Positions 13,401 to 26,199 of a stretch of DNA of 60,000 nt are shown one piece after another; position 1 is the stretch's first letter; every line of letters starts with the position of its first letter. Below the pieces are notes generated by a model. It was not told the origin of the DNA. It made no database searches and worked only from the letters and a program-made list of their open reading frames with translations. Origin of the DNA: Membranipora membranacea (lineage: Eukaryota > Bryozoa > Gymnolaemata > Cheilostomatida > Membraniporidae); NCBI GenBank assembly GCA_914767715.1, contig OU612075.1, forward strand, positions 13,208,001 to 13,268,000, read 5' to 3'. Position numbers and translations under genes: made by a program.

Positions 13401-16400
13401 GCGAATGTTTCATGTAAAAATCAGCATCAAAGCTGTTTGTGTAAATGCACAAAAGTTTGTTCTCACACATCGTCATCCACTCGTCATCCTAGTGCAATGC
13501 ACTTTGCAGAAACTTCCTTTATAGACACAACCAAAGGTGACCACTCAGCAGGGGCGTATATTCTAAAAAATTTCACTCACTGACTTTTTAGAGATGAGCA
13601 TAATGATCGGGCACAGCCCGATCCACACGCCGTAGGCGTGGCGGGGAGGCGTGGCACGGAAATTTTTGCATATCGGTAGCAAAATAGTGCAAGCAGAGAG
13701 GTATTTCAATAGCTCACTGAGCTGTTGGGTACTTTCAGAAAACAACTCAATATCAGTAGAAGATTACGGAAAAAATGCTCCAGTTATAAAGCACCCATTT
13801 GAAAAAAAACTGACCTTGATGGGATTCGAACCCACAACAATCTTATTAACAGTTTTTGTTAGAGACGCTCTACACACTGAGCTATTCAGACATTCACGGG
13901 TATCTGTGGGCCGTGAGTGGTAATATACGCCACTGCCACTCAGTATCATTAAAATTCCTAGATATCTTTGTAATTAATAGACTATGGTCAGAGCTGTTGC
14001 TCCTTGGTCAGAGCAGCCCTTTGAATTTCAGCCTAGGCAATTTATAAGGTGTATTGACTGTCGATAGCAAGCATTACCTTAAAATTTGAAATTTTGCAGT
14101 TCTTGGCTCAAAAGTTCAAATTCAAGTTCAAATGCAAATCACAAGTGGCCTATTGGCTGTAGAATATTTGTTTTGGGTGTGGCTCCTACGAGTTCAGAAT
14201 TAAACAAAAGGTATCTCTACCTTTTGGTTATTAGCTTTTGAACCATAGAAAAGGATTTGAATCATTTATATTTCTTTTGAGACAGATTTTAAACATTTTG
14301 CCCAGGCACTCAGGTATGACTGCCCTTTTAGATATTAACCTTTGAACCATTGAAATTTCTATTCGAGCAAATTTAAACCATAGATATTTAGATATATAAT
14401 CATAGTGCTGCAAAACAAACCATCATATTACAGTAAAATAGGTGAGACTAGCTGCATCTAGCAATTTTCAGGAGTGACTGTCCAATCAAAGTGCTTCAAA
14501 ACAAACCAAGCATGATAGAATCGCTGAGGTCAGACCAGCTGCATCTAGCAATTTTCAGAATAATGGCTACAAAAAGCCAAAATTCTTGTGCTGGCTGTTG
14601 GAAGTTTTCTATGTCATAGGATCAACTGCTGTTGTTCATACTACTCCCAAAGACAAGATCAGGTATGAATCTAGTTTAGATGGCAAAATTTGAAGCTGGA
14701 TAGTAAAACTGTAGGTGTTTATTGTGTGCAAAAATAGGGCTCAGCTGCGACATAAGTTGTCTGAAGTCCCCTATTAGATGTCTATTAGAGTTGGGGATAA
14801 GATGTCTATGTCTATTCGCACCCGTACATGTTATCATAAAATAAAACAACTCCAAACACTAATTGTGTTTAGAGTTGCGGACAATCTATTCACTGCTAAA
14901 GTGATGTGTGAATAGGATTTCTTAGTTGGTTGAGAGAGGACAACTCCTCATATCTAGTCAACACGATAATAGAGTGCCAAAAATTATTCTTACTTGCCAT
15001 TAGTTCAAGAATATGAAAAAGTTTTTTATACACACAGAAAGACCTCCCATTTTTTGAATTATTGACTCTGATGTAGAAAACAAAGTTGTATGTCACTGCC
15101 TCATCCCTCTTCTTCAAAAAAAAATAAAGAAGTATAGAGTTCACTTGAACTACTTAGCCGCCCGATTATGTTAAGAAATGTTCTCTAGATTTAGACAATA
15201 TCATACATGGAATATGATGACTGGTGATACTGGCTGTCTCCCAGGCTAGCCAGGCCTCTCTCAATGCTTTGATGTAGTCAGCGTCCATCTGTTGCTCCAG
15301 GTATTCTTCCTTGATGTATGACATCAATGGAGGGACACAACTGCAAAATGATTTAAGATACAGTACTGAATTCAAAGGATACTGGCAACGTGTCAGTGAA
15401 GGAATTTTTGAGATGGGACAAGTAGTACCTGAGAAACTGTAAAGGCGATATATCATGTTAATTCGAAGGATATTTCAAAGTGAGAAATTATACAAAAGAA
15501 TTTTTTTGAATGCTGTATCTGTCTTACATGGCTCATCTGAGTTATGGTGACACATTTATAATTTGTATTGTTGTGGTTTGTAAGGTTTTATGAGTTACCG
15601 TTTACAGGCCATCTCTTTTTTTAATTAAGAAAATAAGTTATTTTAGAACAGTAAAGCTCACTAATCTTTGTGAATGTTTTGTAGTTTTTTTCAGACACTA
15701 TATAGGTATAAGACTGTTGATTATATGGTCTGTTGCCCCGGGGGGCTGTCGGACTAGGGGGGGGGGCAGGAGTCTGGGAGGCTCAGACTAGGTCTGTTGT
15801 TATGAATGATTATTATCTCATCTCACTTTTTAACTCTGTGATATTTGGATATCGATGTACCGGCAGCCTTTCTAAACCAGCCTGCCCTGTCCATACCGAG
15901 TTCCGCTGGAGGGCCACTGATTACAATGTAGTTTCTGCCATGCTTCTTTACTGCGTTCATTTGTAATGATGATACCATTGGCGGCATGCCTAAAAGAAGA
16001 TACCCTTGTTATGATCAGGTTGTCGTCCCTACTACTAGGTTTAAGTGCTCAGACGGCTGCAATGTGTGTTCATGGTGTAACATTATCAACTAATTACATT
16101 ATAATGCCATTGACACACATTGCAGCCATCTGAGCCCTTCGACTACCTATCACTCGAACATGCTGTCATTTAAAGTCTTACTGATTGGATTGAAAAGTGA
16201 GTTGGCACTTAACAGCTTAACTTTCGCTAGACATTTTTTACCCTCATCAATTCTAGCAAGTGTTTCCAGCAGAAAATAAAATATATTTCTCAACACCGAA
16301 CCTTGAAGGCATAATGTTACTGACTCACGCAGCGGTCGACGAGACATTTTATGTAACCCATCTTTAGGAACAGCCATTGTCATGCTGCGCATGGGTATGC

Positions 16401-17553
16401 TTATTGAGTCTGAATTAAAGCTCGATCTGCACATTTTGTATGTTATCGGTGGCAGTTGAAGCATCATACTCGAGGTGGCACTCTTTAATCCTCTTGTTCC
16501 CTGTGACTGCATCTAGATATCGAAATAAGCATTGATAAGCAAGGTCAACAATTAAGGGGGGATTTAGGGCGATTCTAGGGCAAATCGAGGGCAGGTAAAG
16601 GGACTAATTTTTTGTTGACGTTAGCTATAGCCTTACTTTAAAATATGCTACCACCACTGTGCAGTATTATTTGGAGTTTGTGGTTGGCAGCCCAAACAAC
16701 TTGTTACATTAAGGTGTGGGGTCCATGAATTCCTTTGCCTCCTACTATGTTACGTATTTGATTGCTTATCCAATATTTCTGATAATTAATTTTATCAAAG
16801 AGGACAGCATTAAAAAGTATATAAATTATTTATCATGGAACACATCCTAGGACACCTTACTGAGGAGGCAGATGGTGTAGTAGAGTTGTGTAGCTGGTTT
16901 GCATCATTTGGATGCAAACTTTTCCTTGCTGTATCTGTATCATTGTTATCACTGTTTTGTTCGGACTTTAGTTTGGTTGTCAGAGCCCTGTCTAGTGGCT
17001 GAACCTCCTGTACTCTTGTCATATATACACCAGTAGTAGCATTTCTCCTTTGAGCCAGATTAGTCCTCCGACTCCTCTTTGAATCTCTGTGGAAACAACG
17101 CATTGCCTCATCTGTAGGAATACAAGATAAACCTCAATTTCTTGCTATTGATTGATTGATCAACGCCTGAAAAAAATACCGGTTACCCAAACAGAAATGG
17201 AAGTACTGAGGTGACCATGTACATTTCACAAACGCTAGCAAGCCAAAGGACCAATCTAATTCTAATCGACTACAATTCTCCATCTGATCACAGCTAAAGT
17301 AATCATAACACTGAATATAATATAATATAATATAGTATAATATAATATAATATAATATATCACCATAATGGTCCGAAGATAGTCCGCGTTCAAATTTGTA
17401 GAAATTCTGTGCTATCCGTATGCTGTTATGTGTCGCTATGACTGGTGTAATAGCTGGTGTGTTTTTGCCGAAGAGACGCCCCTGTTGCTTTCCTGGTTCA
17501 ATGTCATTCTTGTGTTTCTTATCTTTGAGCAAAAATAAATCTGGCAGAGACAT
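10444..17553 (-). CDS. Uncharacterised protein, 8 exons, about 519 aa
   Basis: Exons (5' to 3' on the minus strand): 17364-17553, 16861-17111, 16182-16512, 15897-15989, 15207-15428, 11508-11725, 10762-10897, 10444-10562. Total 1560 bp with all phases consistent, ending in TGA. The start (MSLPDLFLLK) follows an acceptor-like sequence, so a non-coding first exon probably lies upstream. The N-terminal ~145 residues are basic and polar, with repeated Ser/Thr/Asn. The middle contains an unremarkable helical stretch (residues ~215-257). Residues ~362-480 are strongly charged and helical, with RKQIAFRYFKKWKIK, loosely like the W-containing helices of centrosomal/axonemal repeat proteins. The tail is acidic. 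I do not recognise the family. The exon at 15207-15428 was extended upstream to an acceptor that keeps phase, and the 17364 donor (GTGATA) is weak. Function unknown. Confidence 0.72.
12811..12841 (+). repeat. Partial copy of the CTAGATCAAG inverted-repeat element
   Basis: This stretch closely matches the left end of the element at 23338-23448. No matching right end was seen nearby, so it looks like a solo or truncated terminus. It lies in an intron of the 519-aa gene. Confidence 0.5.
13815..13892 (-). repeat. tRNA-derived SINE head
   Basis: The minus strand reads TAGCTCAGTGTGTAGAGCG (A-box and D-arm like) and later GGGTTCGAATCCCAT (B-box and T-arm like). The acceptor-stem halves do not pair, and the anticodon arm is disrupted by an A-rich insert. 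It is therefore more likely a SINE promoter than a functional tRNA. It sits in the ~3.5-kb intron of the 519-aa gene. Confidence 0.65.
16031..16149. mobile_element. Foldback MITE-like palindrome
   Basis: Two arms of about 45 bp (near 16041-16085 and 16101-16145) are imperfect inverted repeats sharing GGCTGCAATGTGTGT, joined by about 15 bp. The layout is a nearly complete palindrome, typical of a small non-autonomous DNA element. It is in an intron between two exons of the 519-aa gene. Confidence 0.7.
17314..17360. repeat. (TATAA)n microsatellite
   Basis: About nine copies of a TATAA pentamer with one interruption. It begins directly after the donor of the first coding exon of the 519-aa gene, so length changes could affect that splice site. 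Confidence 0.9.
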
Positions 17554-19198
17554 AACAAATGGTGATTTTATAACTGAACCTGTTAATCAACATAGATGAT
17601 CATAGTCTTCTAGGTATAATGATCATTGGAAAATAAACTAGATTTGACATGGTGACATTACTCAAATTACATATCATCAGGCTTGATGACGGACCATTGT
17701 TTTTCACTGCTGCCTTTCATTGAATATAATGCTACATTGTGTAATGCTGCAGCGCAAAATGTAGACAGAGAAGAAGAAAAACAAATGATGGAATTCTGCT
17801 TGATATGTCTTTACAACAATCAATTTTAATATTCAATATATTTAAATATTTTAATAATGATTTGAAAATCACAAGAACATATATTCTCCTCTACCTACTT
17901 GTGGTAGAGTGAGAGTTAGTTGAAGTCCAATCAAAAAACCTATCTGTATGCTACAGAAATCGCAACACAATATGACGGAAGGAGCTTGAAAACAACAAAA
18001 GGAAATGTAAGTTGAATGTCAGAAAAGTTTAAGAGGTGGTCCATAGCTGGAACATGAAATTTATGGCAAGAAACACTAAAAATAGTCTGTACTGTCTGGT
18101 GGATCAGGGTGTATAGATCAGGGAGGGTGTCCCTAGCCTTGTCACGCGGCTACTTCTTTTGTTTTAGGGGTACCGCAGAATCCTAATGTTGAAGGGGGTT
18201 GTCCTCTTAAATGGCATGAGTAAACAATTACCAATTGATTTTGGGAGTCGTCCCCCATCAGTATTATAGCCCAGTTTATGCAACAGCAGGCAATATAGTC
18301 TTAGATTATCCATTTTAGATACTGTAATTTATACTTATGTAATTAATAAATCTTTTCTTTTACATTTTTTCCTTAGTTATCAACGCTGTAATTCTATCAG
18401 TCAACTTCACCCAGCTTTGTTCCAAAGAACATAGTGTCTTTGGTTCCGAAAAACACAGTCTTGAAGTTGAGCCGCCTCAGTCTGCAAGGAGGTCATCTTA
18501 GCAATGAACAGAACTGCAAGAAAACTTAATAAAGAACTTTCTATTCATTATCTTTCCAACCAAGGTGGAACCTCTGTTACTCCTCACTCCAACTTCCACC
18601 AACAGGAGAGTCACATCTGAGAGATATAAAAACAGACTGTTAAAGCACAGGTAGGCCTAAGTTATTTGCTTGCAGAGAAACCTGATAATTAAACCACTAA
18701 AAGTAAAACTATAGGCAAGATGCAAAATTAGGTAGTATTTATTAGTACTACCTTCTATCTAGTTAGTACTATCTTCTTTCTAGTGAGTCCTAGCCAAAAC
18801 CGTGTAGATGAGGTTTTATAGTCCCTTCCAATCCTCCTCATGGTTCTCACCTGAACCACCTTCTATTGCCAAGACCAGTCCTAGGATATAGAACGCTTCC
18901 GAATAGCATAGGCTATTGAATGTTCAAGGATTAACTCTTTCATTTCATACCTTGTTGAAATAACGAGATCTACTTAACTTCGCATTAGATTACCACCAAT
19001 GGTGCCAACTTAATTCAAGACTCTATATAACTATATGAAACTAAAATCTACCTCAAGCTCCTAAGGGTACAACAAAGAACAATAATGATGTAAGGGGACA
19101 AACACTGCCCCAGTCTGCAGCAAACAAGAATTGACAAAAGATGTATCCTAAGCCATGCCTTCATTAATTTTACAGGTAGTAAAAATCAGTAGCCAGTA
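17554..19198. other. Head-to-head intergenic region with probable divergent promoters
   Basis: The 519-aa gene starts leftward at 17553 and AKAP17A starts rightward at 19199. Both starts follow an acceptor-like site: on the minus strand near 17580, and TTTTACAG near 19169-19176. Non-coding first exons are therefore likely inside this gap. No protein-coding exon is seen. The core promoters cannot be placed from sequence alone. Confidence 0.5.
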
Positions 19199-22100
19199 AT
19201 GGCGTCCAACCCAGTTACTTCACTGTGTAATGACACAGCAGAGGCGGTATCCCTCTCCTCGGAGATTTCTCTCTTCCTTAAGCCTATAGCCAAAGTTCAC
19301 ATCAGCGTTCAGCTCCCTCAGATGAAATCTGGAGGAAAGTCAATCTCTAACTGGGAGGTAGGTTGTCACGCCTTTTTTGTTTAAAAAGTTATACTCTCCT
19401 GTACCTAAGGGCAGATCATCACCTACTTGTATCTTGAAGCTTATGTTACAACCCTGATCTAATGTGCCTAATCATCATTCCCAGTTATATGTTCAGACCA
19501 TATATATTTGTCCTGGTCAACCAAAACATTTCTACGATATGAAAACACGCTTTTATGATACCTCTCAACACTTCCAGGTGATGGAAAAACTGAAATCGGT
19601 CGCCAAACCAGATAAATTCATCATTCTCAAAGTGATCAAAAGTGCGCTGGAGTTCATACGGCTTGAGGGAGAAACAGAGAGTAAATCATCACTACCTAAA
19701 CTCCTAGCCAAACTAGATGGTAAGATTGCACTTGTGAAATAAATATGGTGAGTTAATCCCCCCCCTAAAAAAAGCACTCAGTTGTTGTCTGTCATTCGTT
19801 TTGCAGACAACAATGTAGTTCTCATACTACTCACCATCTTTTATATACCCTATTGAGGTTTAGTTCAGCTAACTTTGGGGTGACTTATGTAAGCTAGCAT
19901 TGGATTTTGGTTTGATGAGTTCAAGGAGGGTGGTTGAGTGGAGAAGGGATGAGTAAGAAGTCATGGAATTTTCTCCTCCTGCGAATGCTTTACTCCTCTA
20001 GAGTAGTTTAATTATGTAACATCTAACCAAACTGCCGGCTTCACTTACTACGATAATTTCTAGAGCGCTACTCACATTGTAATTTGCAGGCAGTACTATG
20101 AAGCTAAGCGGATATCCTGAGGTGCTCAAGGTCAGAGCAGTCGAAGCCAAATCTGCTTTCCCAAGCCGCCATGACTGGGACTCATATTTCAGAGACGCCA
20201 AAAATATGAACGAAATGAAACCTGGTAGGTCAATGTTTTATATATCCCATCAATAGTAATATTGGTTTGTATCTATATTGTGATCAGTGACTTGAGGGCC
20301 TCAACTTAGAATATGTGCCTGCAATAGATACTAAAAGTCAGTACGTAACGTCAAAAACAAGGTGGAGGACCTGTATCCATGTCAACATAGGATGAAATGG
20401 GTATTCTTCTAACACTAGATAACAAGTGTGAGATAAGATTCCTGTATCTTTTATTTGCGAATAAAAAAACATGCACTACCCCTTAACCCACGAAGCAGGA
20501 TTCTGCGTTCGATCATCAACCTATGGTTTTTAATGACTGTCACTAACCTGAAGCTAACCAGTGATAATGATTTTGTTGTTGTTGTACAATTGCTTTGTTG
20601 CTACTTTGTTGTGAAATGATCAGAACAGGTTTCAGGACATTTTGGGAGTTTCCAGCTAGTCATATGGTCAAAACTAGGTAAGTAAGAAGGTAAGTACCTC
20701 GTTTCTGATACTAGTGACAATCCGAAAAGGAAGAGATCGTAACAATTTTCACACTGTTATTGCATTGTCATTTGGACGGAACATCATGTTTGCTCTCTGT
20801 CCACATTATCAGATGTTTTAGATGGGTTGCAATCTAGGTTGGGGCCCAAAAGTTTCTATATTCTATATTTTGGTCTCATTCTACCTTTTTGAATGTGGTA
20901 GAAAATGACCTGGAAGAGTATGACAGTTGCACCTGTAATGGTTAAGATGAAGAGATATCCAAGTTGTTTTATTTATTGTTTCTGTTTACAAATGTACACT
21001 GATGATTAGGCGAGAGACCGGATACAATACACATATTCGATATTCCCTGTAAGTGGTTCACTGAGAAGAAATCATCATCAACATCCTCATCATCTAGTAG
21101 CAGTAATGATAACAAACCAACACAAAGAGTAATAGAAGATGTGTTCAGTCAGTTTGGTGATATCAGGTGTATGGATGTCCCTATTCTCGACCCATATAGG
21201 TGAGGTATATATACATATACAGCCTCTTTACAACCCTGTGTTGTTTTCAATATTTTGATGATGAATGCTGCCAATTCCTGGTTTAACTCATCCAGTTGTA
21301 TAAAGCTCAACACGATTCTATTACTAATGACACCCTTGAAATATTTCAGAACCTTTGTAAAATGTGATTGAGCTAATTGACTGGAGGCACCGCTAGCTAC
21401 TCCATGACTTTTCATGTACAAGAAACCTTATGAGTACGATAATATTGAGTGAATGTATATTTTATTTTATTTTGACAGAGAAGAGATAACCACACCCTCT
21501 GTGACTCCGATATCATCTGGTATTACCACATTTAAGTTTGGTCAGGACCTGGTGTTTGATGTGTATATACAGTACCGAGAGTATATGTGCTTTGTGAAAT
21601 GTATGGAAGCTCTGCGTGGTATGAAACTCATGCATATCAATAAAGATGGCAAAGCTCATACAGCAAACGTCAGGGTAAGCGTGGTACATATGCTTTTATT
21701 TGATGCGGTACATATTTTTGGTGTAGGATAATACAGGCCTGCTACTCATTATACGTTATCACTTACCCTGTGTATGTTTACCAATTTGGAGTTGTGCACT
21801 CTCTGACATGAATGTCAATGAGAGAATAACTCCCAAATATGTCAGTATAAATTGTCATCAGTGAGGGCAGGGGTCCCAAACTCCCTTGTAAGGGTGTCAC
21901 ATCAGTTTACCATTAGTGTTAGAAGAGAGTGGAAACTGGTGGGCACTGAGTCCCCTCAAAGACATATTGCTAGGGAACGCATAGAGCACAGTTCTCACTG
22001 GATCCTGTGCAGGAACCTGTGTGACATAGTCTCTTTTTGACCATATTATCAACCCTGACCTGACCCGTTACTGATCCCTGCTGACCATTATTTCTGCATA

Positions 22101-25100
22101 AATTTTATGCTATGCTCAGCATGCTTAGATTTGCATAATGTGATATAGATTGGCTCGCGACGGACAGTTGGGCCGCTGTTGACCAAGGGAATAGAGTATC
22201 CAAAAAGAAAGAATTCCACTAAGACCACTGGCTACCATCTTGTAAAAATATATATTAATGGCATCTGGTCTATATGATAGTCTAGATGATAGTAGTTTGA
22301 CTCTGTCAAGAACCATGAAATATAAAAGTCTATTCATTTGGGTTTGTTTGACAGGTGGACTTTGACAAAACTAAACATTTAACAGATAAAGTCATAAAGA
22401 GAAGAGAACTCGAAGCAAAGAAAATAAGAGCTCTCTTGTTAGAGAAAGAAAGAAAGAAACAAGCTGAGCGAGAATATGAGGAAAATAAGATGCGTGAATT
22501 AGCGTGAGTGTTGATAATGAAGACAAACAGCATTATCATAATTCCATCGGTAATTGCTATATAATTTCAGTGCTACGTCTTTCCTCTATATACAAAGCAA
22601 GAACACGCCTAGCCTTGTCAAGACAGACTAGAAGACGCCATGTCTAAATACTTCGAGATGATGTCTCAATGTTCTGTTGTTATGTATGACAATCAAGGTT
22701 GGTTGGTTGGTTTATTTTGTCACAAACATTAGGTATGCTGCGAGATTGAGTGTTTATACTGTTACATGAGTAGGGAATACCAAAAAGAAACATAAACAAA
22801 ATGAGTAAAGTAAAGTCTGACTTCTAGTGGATTAAAAAATATCTTGTAATATCAAAATCAAATGTCTGAGGAAGGAGTCAAATACCATCGTTATATTCCT
22901 TTCACTCTAACCTATCTGAAAATAATCATATTTCCTTGGTATTGCTTTGTAGACGGAAAGAACGTGAGGAGCGAGAAGAGAAGGAGAGACGTAAGCGTGA
23001 AAGAGAACGTAAACGTAAAGAGAAGATAGATGAGATCAGAAAAGCTGAGGAGGAGAAACAGATGGCCATAGACATCGCCAAAGAAGAGAGAAAAATACTT
23101 ATAGCTCAGAGAAAACTAGAGAGCATCAGGCTACTTACTGAATTATTCAACAAGATTAAGGTTGGTGATGAGATATGCTGCACAGTTTCTATGTTGTCAA
23201 ACAGAAAGCAATGTTTATAAGGCCATCGAAGTTACCAGTAGACATTGCTTCAATGTGAGTACCTAGTACTGGCAGGCTGGTGGTAAGTGCTGCAGATACT
23301 TCCAGACTAATGAAGACAGAGGTAACCCGGGACAGAACTAGATCAAGCATGATCCAATTTGCCTGCATTTAGGTTTTGAGCCGCTGCCGGCTCACCAATA
23401 GAATGGGAATGACCGGACTGCAGGCAATTTAGATCAAACTTGATCTAGGACAGAACTACCCTTACCATCGGTGGGCGTGGCTTTAAATGTATTTATTAAA
23501 GAAAATTAAAAACCCTGTGAGTCACAAACTGAATTATAGAATTCCCACTGGAATCCACAAATCAGGCTTTTTCACATGAACAACTAAAACCGTGACAAAT
23601 ATTTCCATATCAAAGTTGGATGTAATCTGGAGCTTACTCAGCAAAAACTGATCAGATACATCACCTATAAAGTTTAGCATGTTTAATGGACTTGCTTATA
23701 TTCAAAAGTACATTTGATGCTCCTTTACTTCTTGACATCCAAATTGACTTGGAGTTAAAAAGTAGGCATAAATTTCTTTGTTGTCCATAATTGACAATAA
23801 GTAAACAGGGATTGTAAACTTTCTGTCATATTGGTTTTTTTACTGTGAGATAGTTTTTGAGCTTGTTTGAAATACCTTGAGGAGTGGTAACAAAATCTGT
23901 GTCATATATTGAAATAGCCAGTGGATTGATATGGGAGACATAAGTATGCCTCAGGTTAGGTCATAGAGAACTCGGCGCCATTCTCCATTTCTCACTTGAT
24001 AACCAGTATTTAAATATTCATGAAGTAGAAAGATCACATTGGCACCACTTGAGCCACCCAAGTTGTCATCTTTCACTCAAGCAAAAGTATTCACATGAAT
24101 ATTTCATACGGTAAATGCTAAACTCGCCGTTCCTACAAAAGATCTGACTAAACAGATTATGTTTAGAGAATGGCCTTTGAAAGGTCCGGATGTTCACCTG
24201 TTGTACTCTTTTTGTTAGGAAATGAAAGCTGCTGGAGAAATATTTATGTAAATCCATCATTTTCTATGTGGGGTTAAAATCGCAAGTCTGTCCGAAGAAT
24301 AACAGTGCGGCCAAGTTGCTCCCAGTTTGCAGGCAGGCCGGAGCACACATGGGGCCTCAATTGAGGCCAGTAGACGGTAGACTGCAGCGGGATTCAAACC
24401 CAAGACCTCTTACACTTGGGCATTAGAGGGCAGGGCGCTCTAACCAACTAAGCAACCTCCTATTATTACCATAATGCTGTATTTCATTGAAAACCCGATT
24501 ATATTGCTGCTATTCCCAGAAAATGGATCCAATTTAACGCTGATAAAGCTTACAGGAAGTTTCATACAAGCTGACTAGCTTACGAGTTGTGAATCATATT
24601 TAATTTTATCCGGAAAATATGTAGAGAATAGTGATTATATCAAGCCAGACATCAACACCTGGAACATTAACTTCAGTATCATTCCCTTTTTTATTGGCCG
24701 AAATAGGACTAGCTGATTGGATCTCTGAACCATGGAACCAACAATCAACTCGGCCTAAGTGCAAATGGGCAAGCAGTAAAGTGAAACTTTTATCGTTGAT
24801 CCTGGAAACAAGAAATTCTTTAGAATATGCTCAAAACCCCTAAGGAAGCATAGTGATTACGCTGAGATATATAACCTGACTTATATATCCATGTCTCTAT
24901 GATCTCGCTGTTACATCTGAAAGTATTTCTTTTTACAGAAAGAGAAGACAGAAGAAGAACTGGAAAGAAGAGAGCGAGAATTAGTAGAAGAACAGAAGAG
25001 ATTAGCTGAAGAGAAGGTTAGACGTGAGGCGGAGGCTAAACGACGAAGGATAGAGGTGTGTACATAACTAAGTACTAGACTGGGCAGGCTGTCTGGGGTG

Positions 25101-26199
25101 TCCAGACAGCCTACCCAGGCTAGCTGTGTTCTGATATCTGTAATATTTATGACGTGAATTGTTGGGTGAGGTGGGGTGCATGTTCCAAATGCAAATAAGG
25201 GACACAGCATGTCCTAGGTGTAGTGGCCTTCATTGAATGCTTTAGCTTTGTGGTAACTAGCAGGTTGGGCCCCCACACCTACCTAGCCTTATTTCAAAAA
25301 AAGCCTCCTTTTAAAATAGGGAGGCTTCTGATAAGGTTGCACCTACCCAGATCTGAAAGTGAGCTACGTAAGAATAAGTCAATCATTTTACCAAGTACTA
25401 TTATTTTTCTATTGTTTATTTGACTTTAACCGAAGTGTCATAAATATGAACAATCGATGGCAGCATTCTGAGAATTATCACTTAAAACAATATCTATGAC
25501 TACACTCCAGATTAATTGGTGATCGATGATCAAGTTTGTCATTCATGCATCACAACTTTTATTCAGATTGTCAAATGATCGAAATCAAGGGGCTTGTTTA
25601 TTGACACCATTGGATTAGTGAAACCTGTTTGTTTCCCCATTACATGTTTTGATCACAATAGCCCTACATTTTGTGTCTGTATTTGTTCAATTGGCATAAC
25701 AAAGGGACATGTACTTTATGAGAAAAATCCCAGCTGTTGTTTTGTAACATTGCTACACCCAATAACTAAATCTTTATTTGTCATGGGCTGGATGGAAAGA
25801 AGAACTAAATGTTGCTGGAAATTGTTTGTTAGTCCATGGTTCTACTGCCTGAAGGATATACATCCTACCATAACAAACATAGCACCCCTGAACATGGAAT
25901 GAAATGAATGAAAGACAGCAATGTTGCAGAGATACATGGTTCTGATTGTCATTCATGTCGGCAATTTAAATTCTAACTCTTATGTACTTTTATTACAGGA
26001 CAAGGCCAGAGAGAAGGCTGATAATGAAAGAAAAGAGAAAGAGCTTAGAGAGAAAATACTGGCTGTCATGAAGGAGAAGGAGGAGAGAAGATTAGCGGAG
26101 GAGCGAGAGGCTCTTAGGAGACGACTGTCTGGGCAGGTCAGACTACGCAGTGCTGTCGTCCTCTCTAAAGCATTCAAATCTAAACCTCCTCATAGGTGA
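19199..26199 (+). CDS. AKAP17A: A-kinase anchor protein 17A orthologue, 9 exons
   Basis: Nuclear speckle protein of the splicing machinery. In vertebrates it also binds protein kinase A regulatory subunits. Exons: 19199-19357, 19578-19719, 20090-20224, 21010-21199, 21479-21674, 22355-22503, 22953-23160, 24939-25055, 25999-26199. Total 1497 bp and 498 aa, with all phases consistent. Family landmarks in order are LFLKPIAKVHISVQLPQ and KSISNWE (to residue 53), LEFIRLEGE, FPSRHDWDSYFRDAKNMNE, RPDTIHIFDIPCKWF, and FSQFGDIRCMDVPILDPYREE. Next come YIQYREYMCFVKCMEALRGMKL, then a long Glu/Lys/Arg coiled coil (~280-460) with AQRKLESIRLLTEL. A Ser-rich insert (SSSTSSSSSS) occurs near residue 170. The protein ends soon after the coiled coil, so the Arg/Ser-rich tail of the vertebrate long form is absent or lies on unrecognised exons. 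The TGA overlaps a possible donor (AG|GTGATC). Confidence 0.95.
23338..23448. mobile_element. Small inverted-repeat element (MITE-like) with a direct flanking repeat
   Basis: Arms 23338-23369 and 23417-23448 are inverted repeats of 32 bp with about five mismatches, both beginning CTAGATCAAG. Directly outside, GACAGAA is present on both sides (23331-23337 and 23449-23455), as expected for a 7-8 bp target-site duplication. The interior of about 47 bp has no coding capacity. It lies in AKAP17A intron 7. Superfamily is uncertain. Confidence 0.8.
24386..24461 (-). repeat. tRNA-derived SINE head
   Basis: The minus strand reads TTGCTTAGTTGGTTAGAGCG followed by GGGTTTGAATCCCGC, matching A-box and B-box patterns at tRNA-like spacing. 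The acceptor stem does not close. The sequence leftward to about 24250 is probably the SINE body. It is in AKAP17A intron 7 and antisense to the gene. Confidence 0.65.
25081..25117. repeat. 16-bp hairpin in an AKAP17A intron
   Basis: Arms 25081-25096 and 25102-25117 pair at 15 of 16 positions around a 5-base loop. It lies about 25 bases after the exon 8 donor. Confidence 0.8.

Noticed and set aside
13815-13892. A functional tRNA gene
   Set aside because: The A and B boxes are good, but the acceptor-stem halves do not pair and the anticodon arm is disrupted. SINE origin fits better.
24386-24461. A functional tRNA gene
   Set aside because: Same reasoning: box motifs are present but the acceptor stem does not close.
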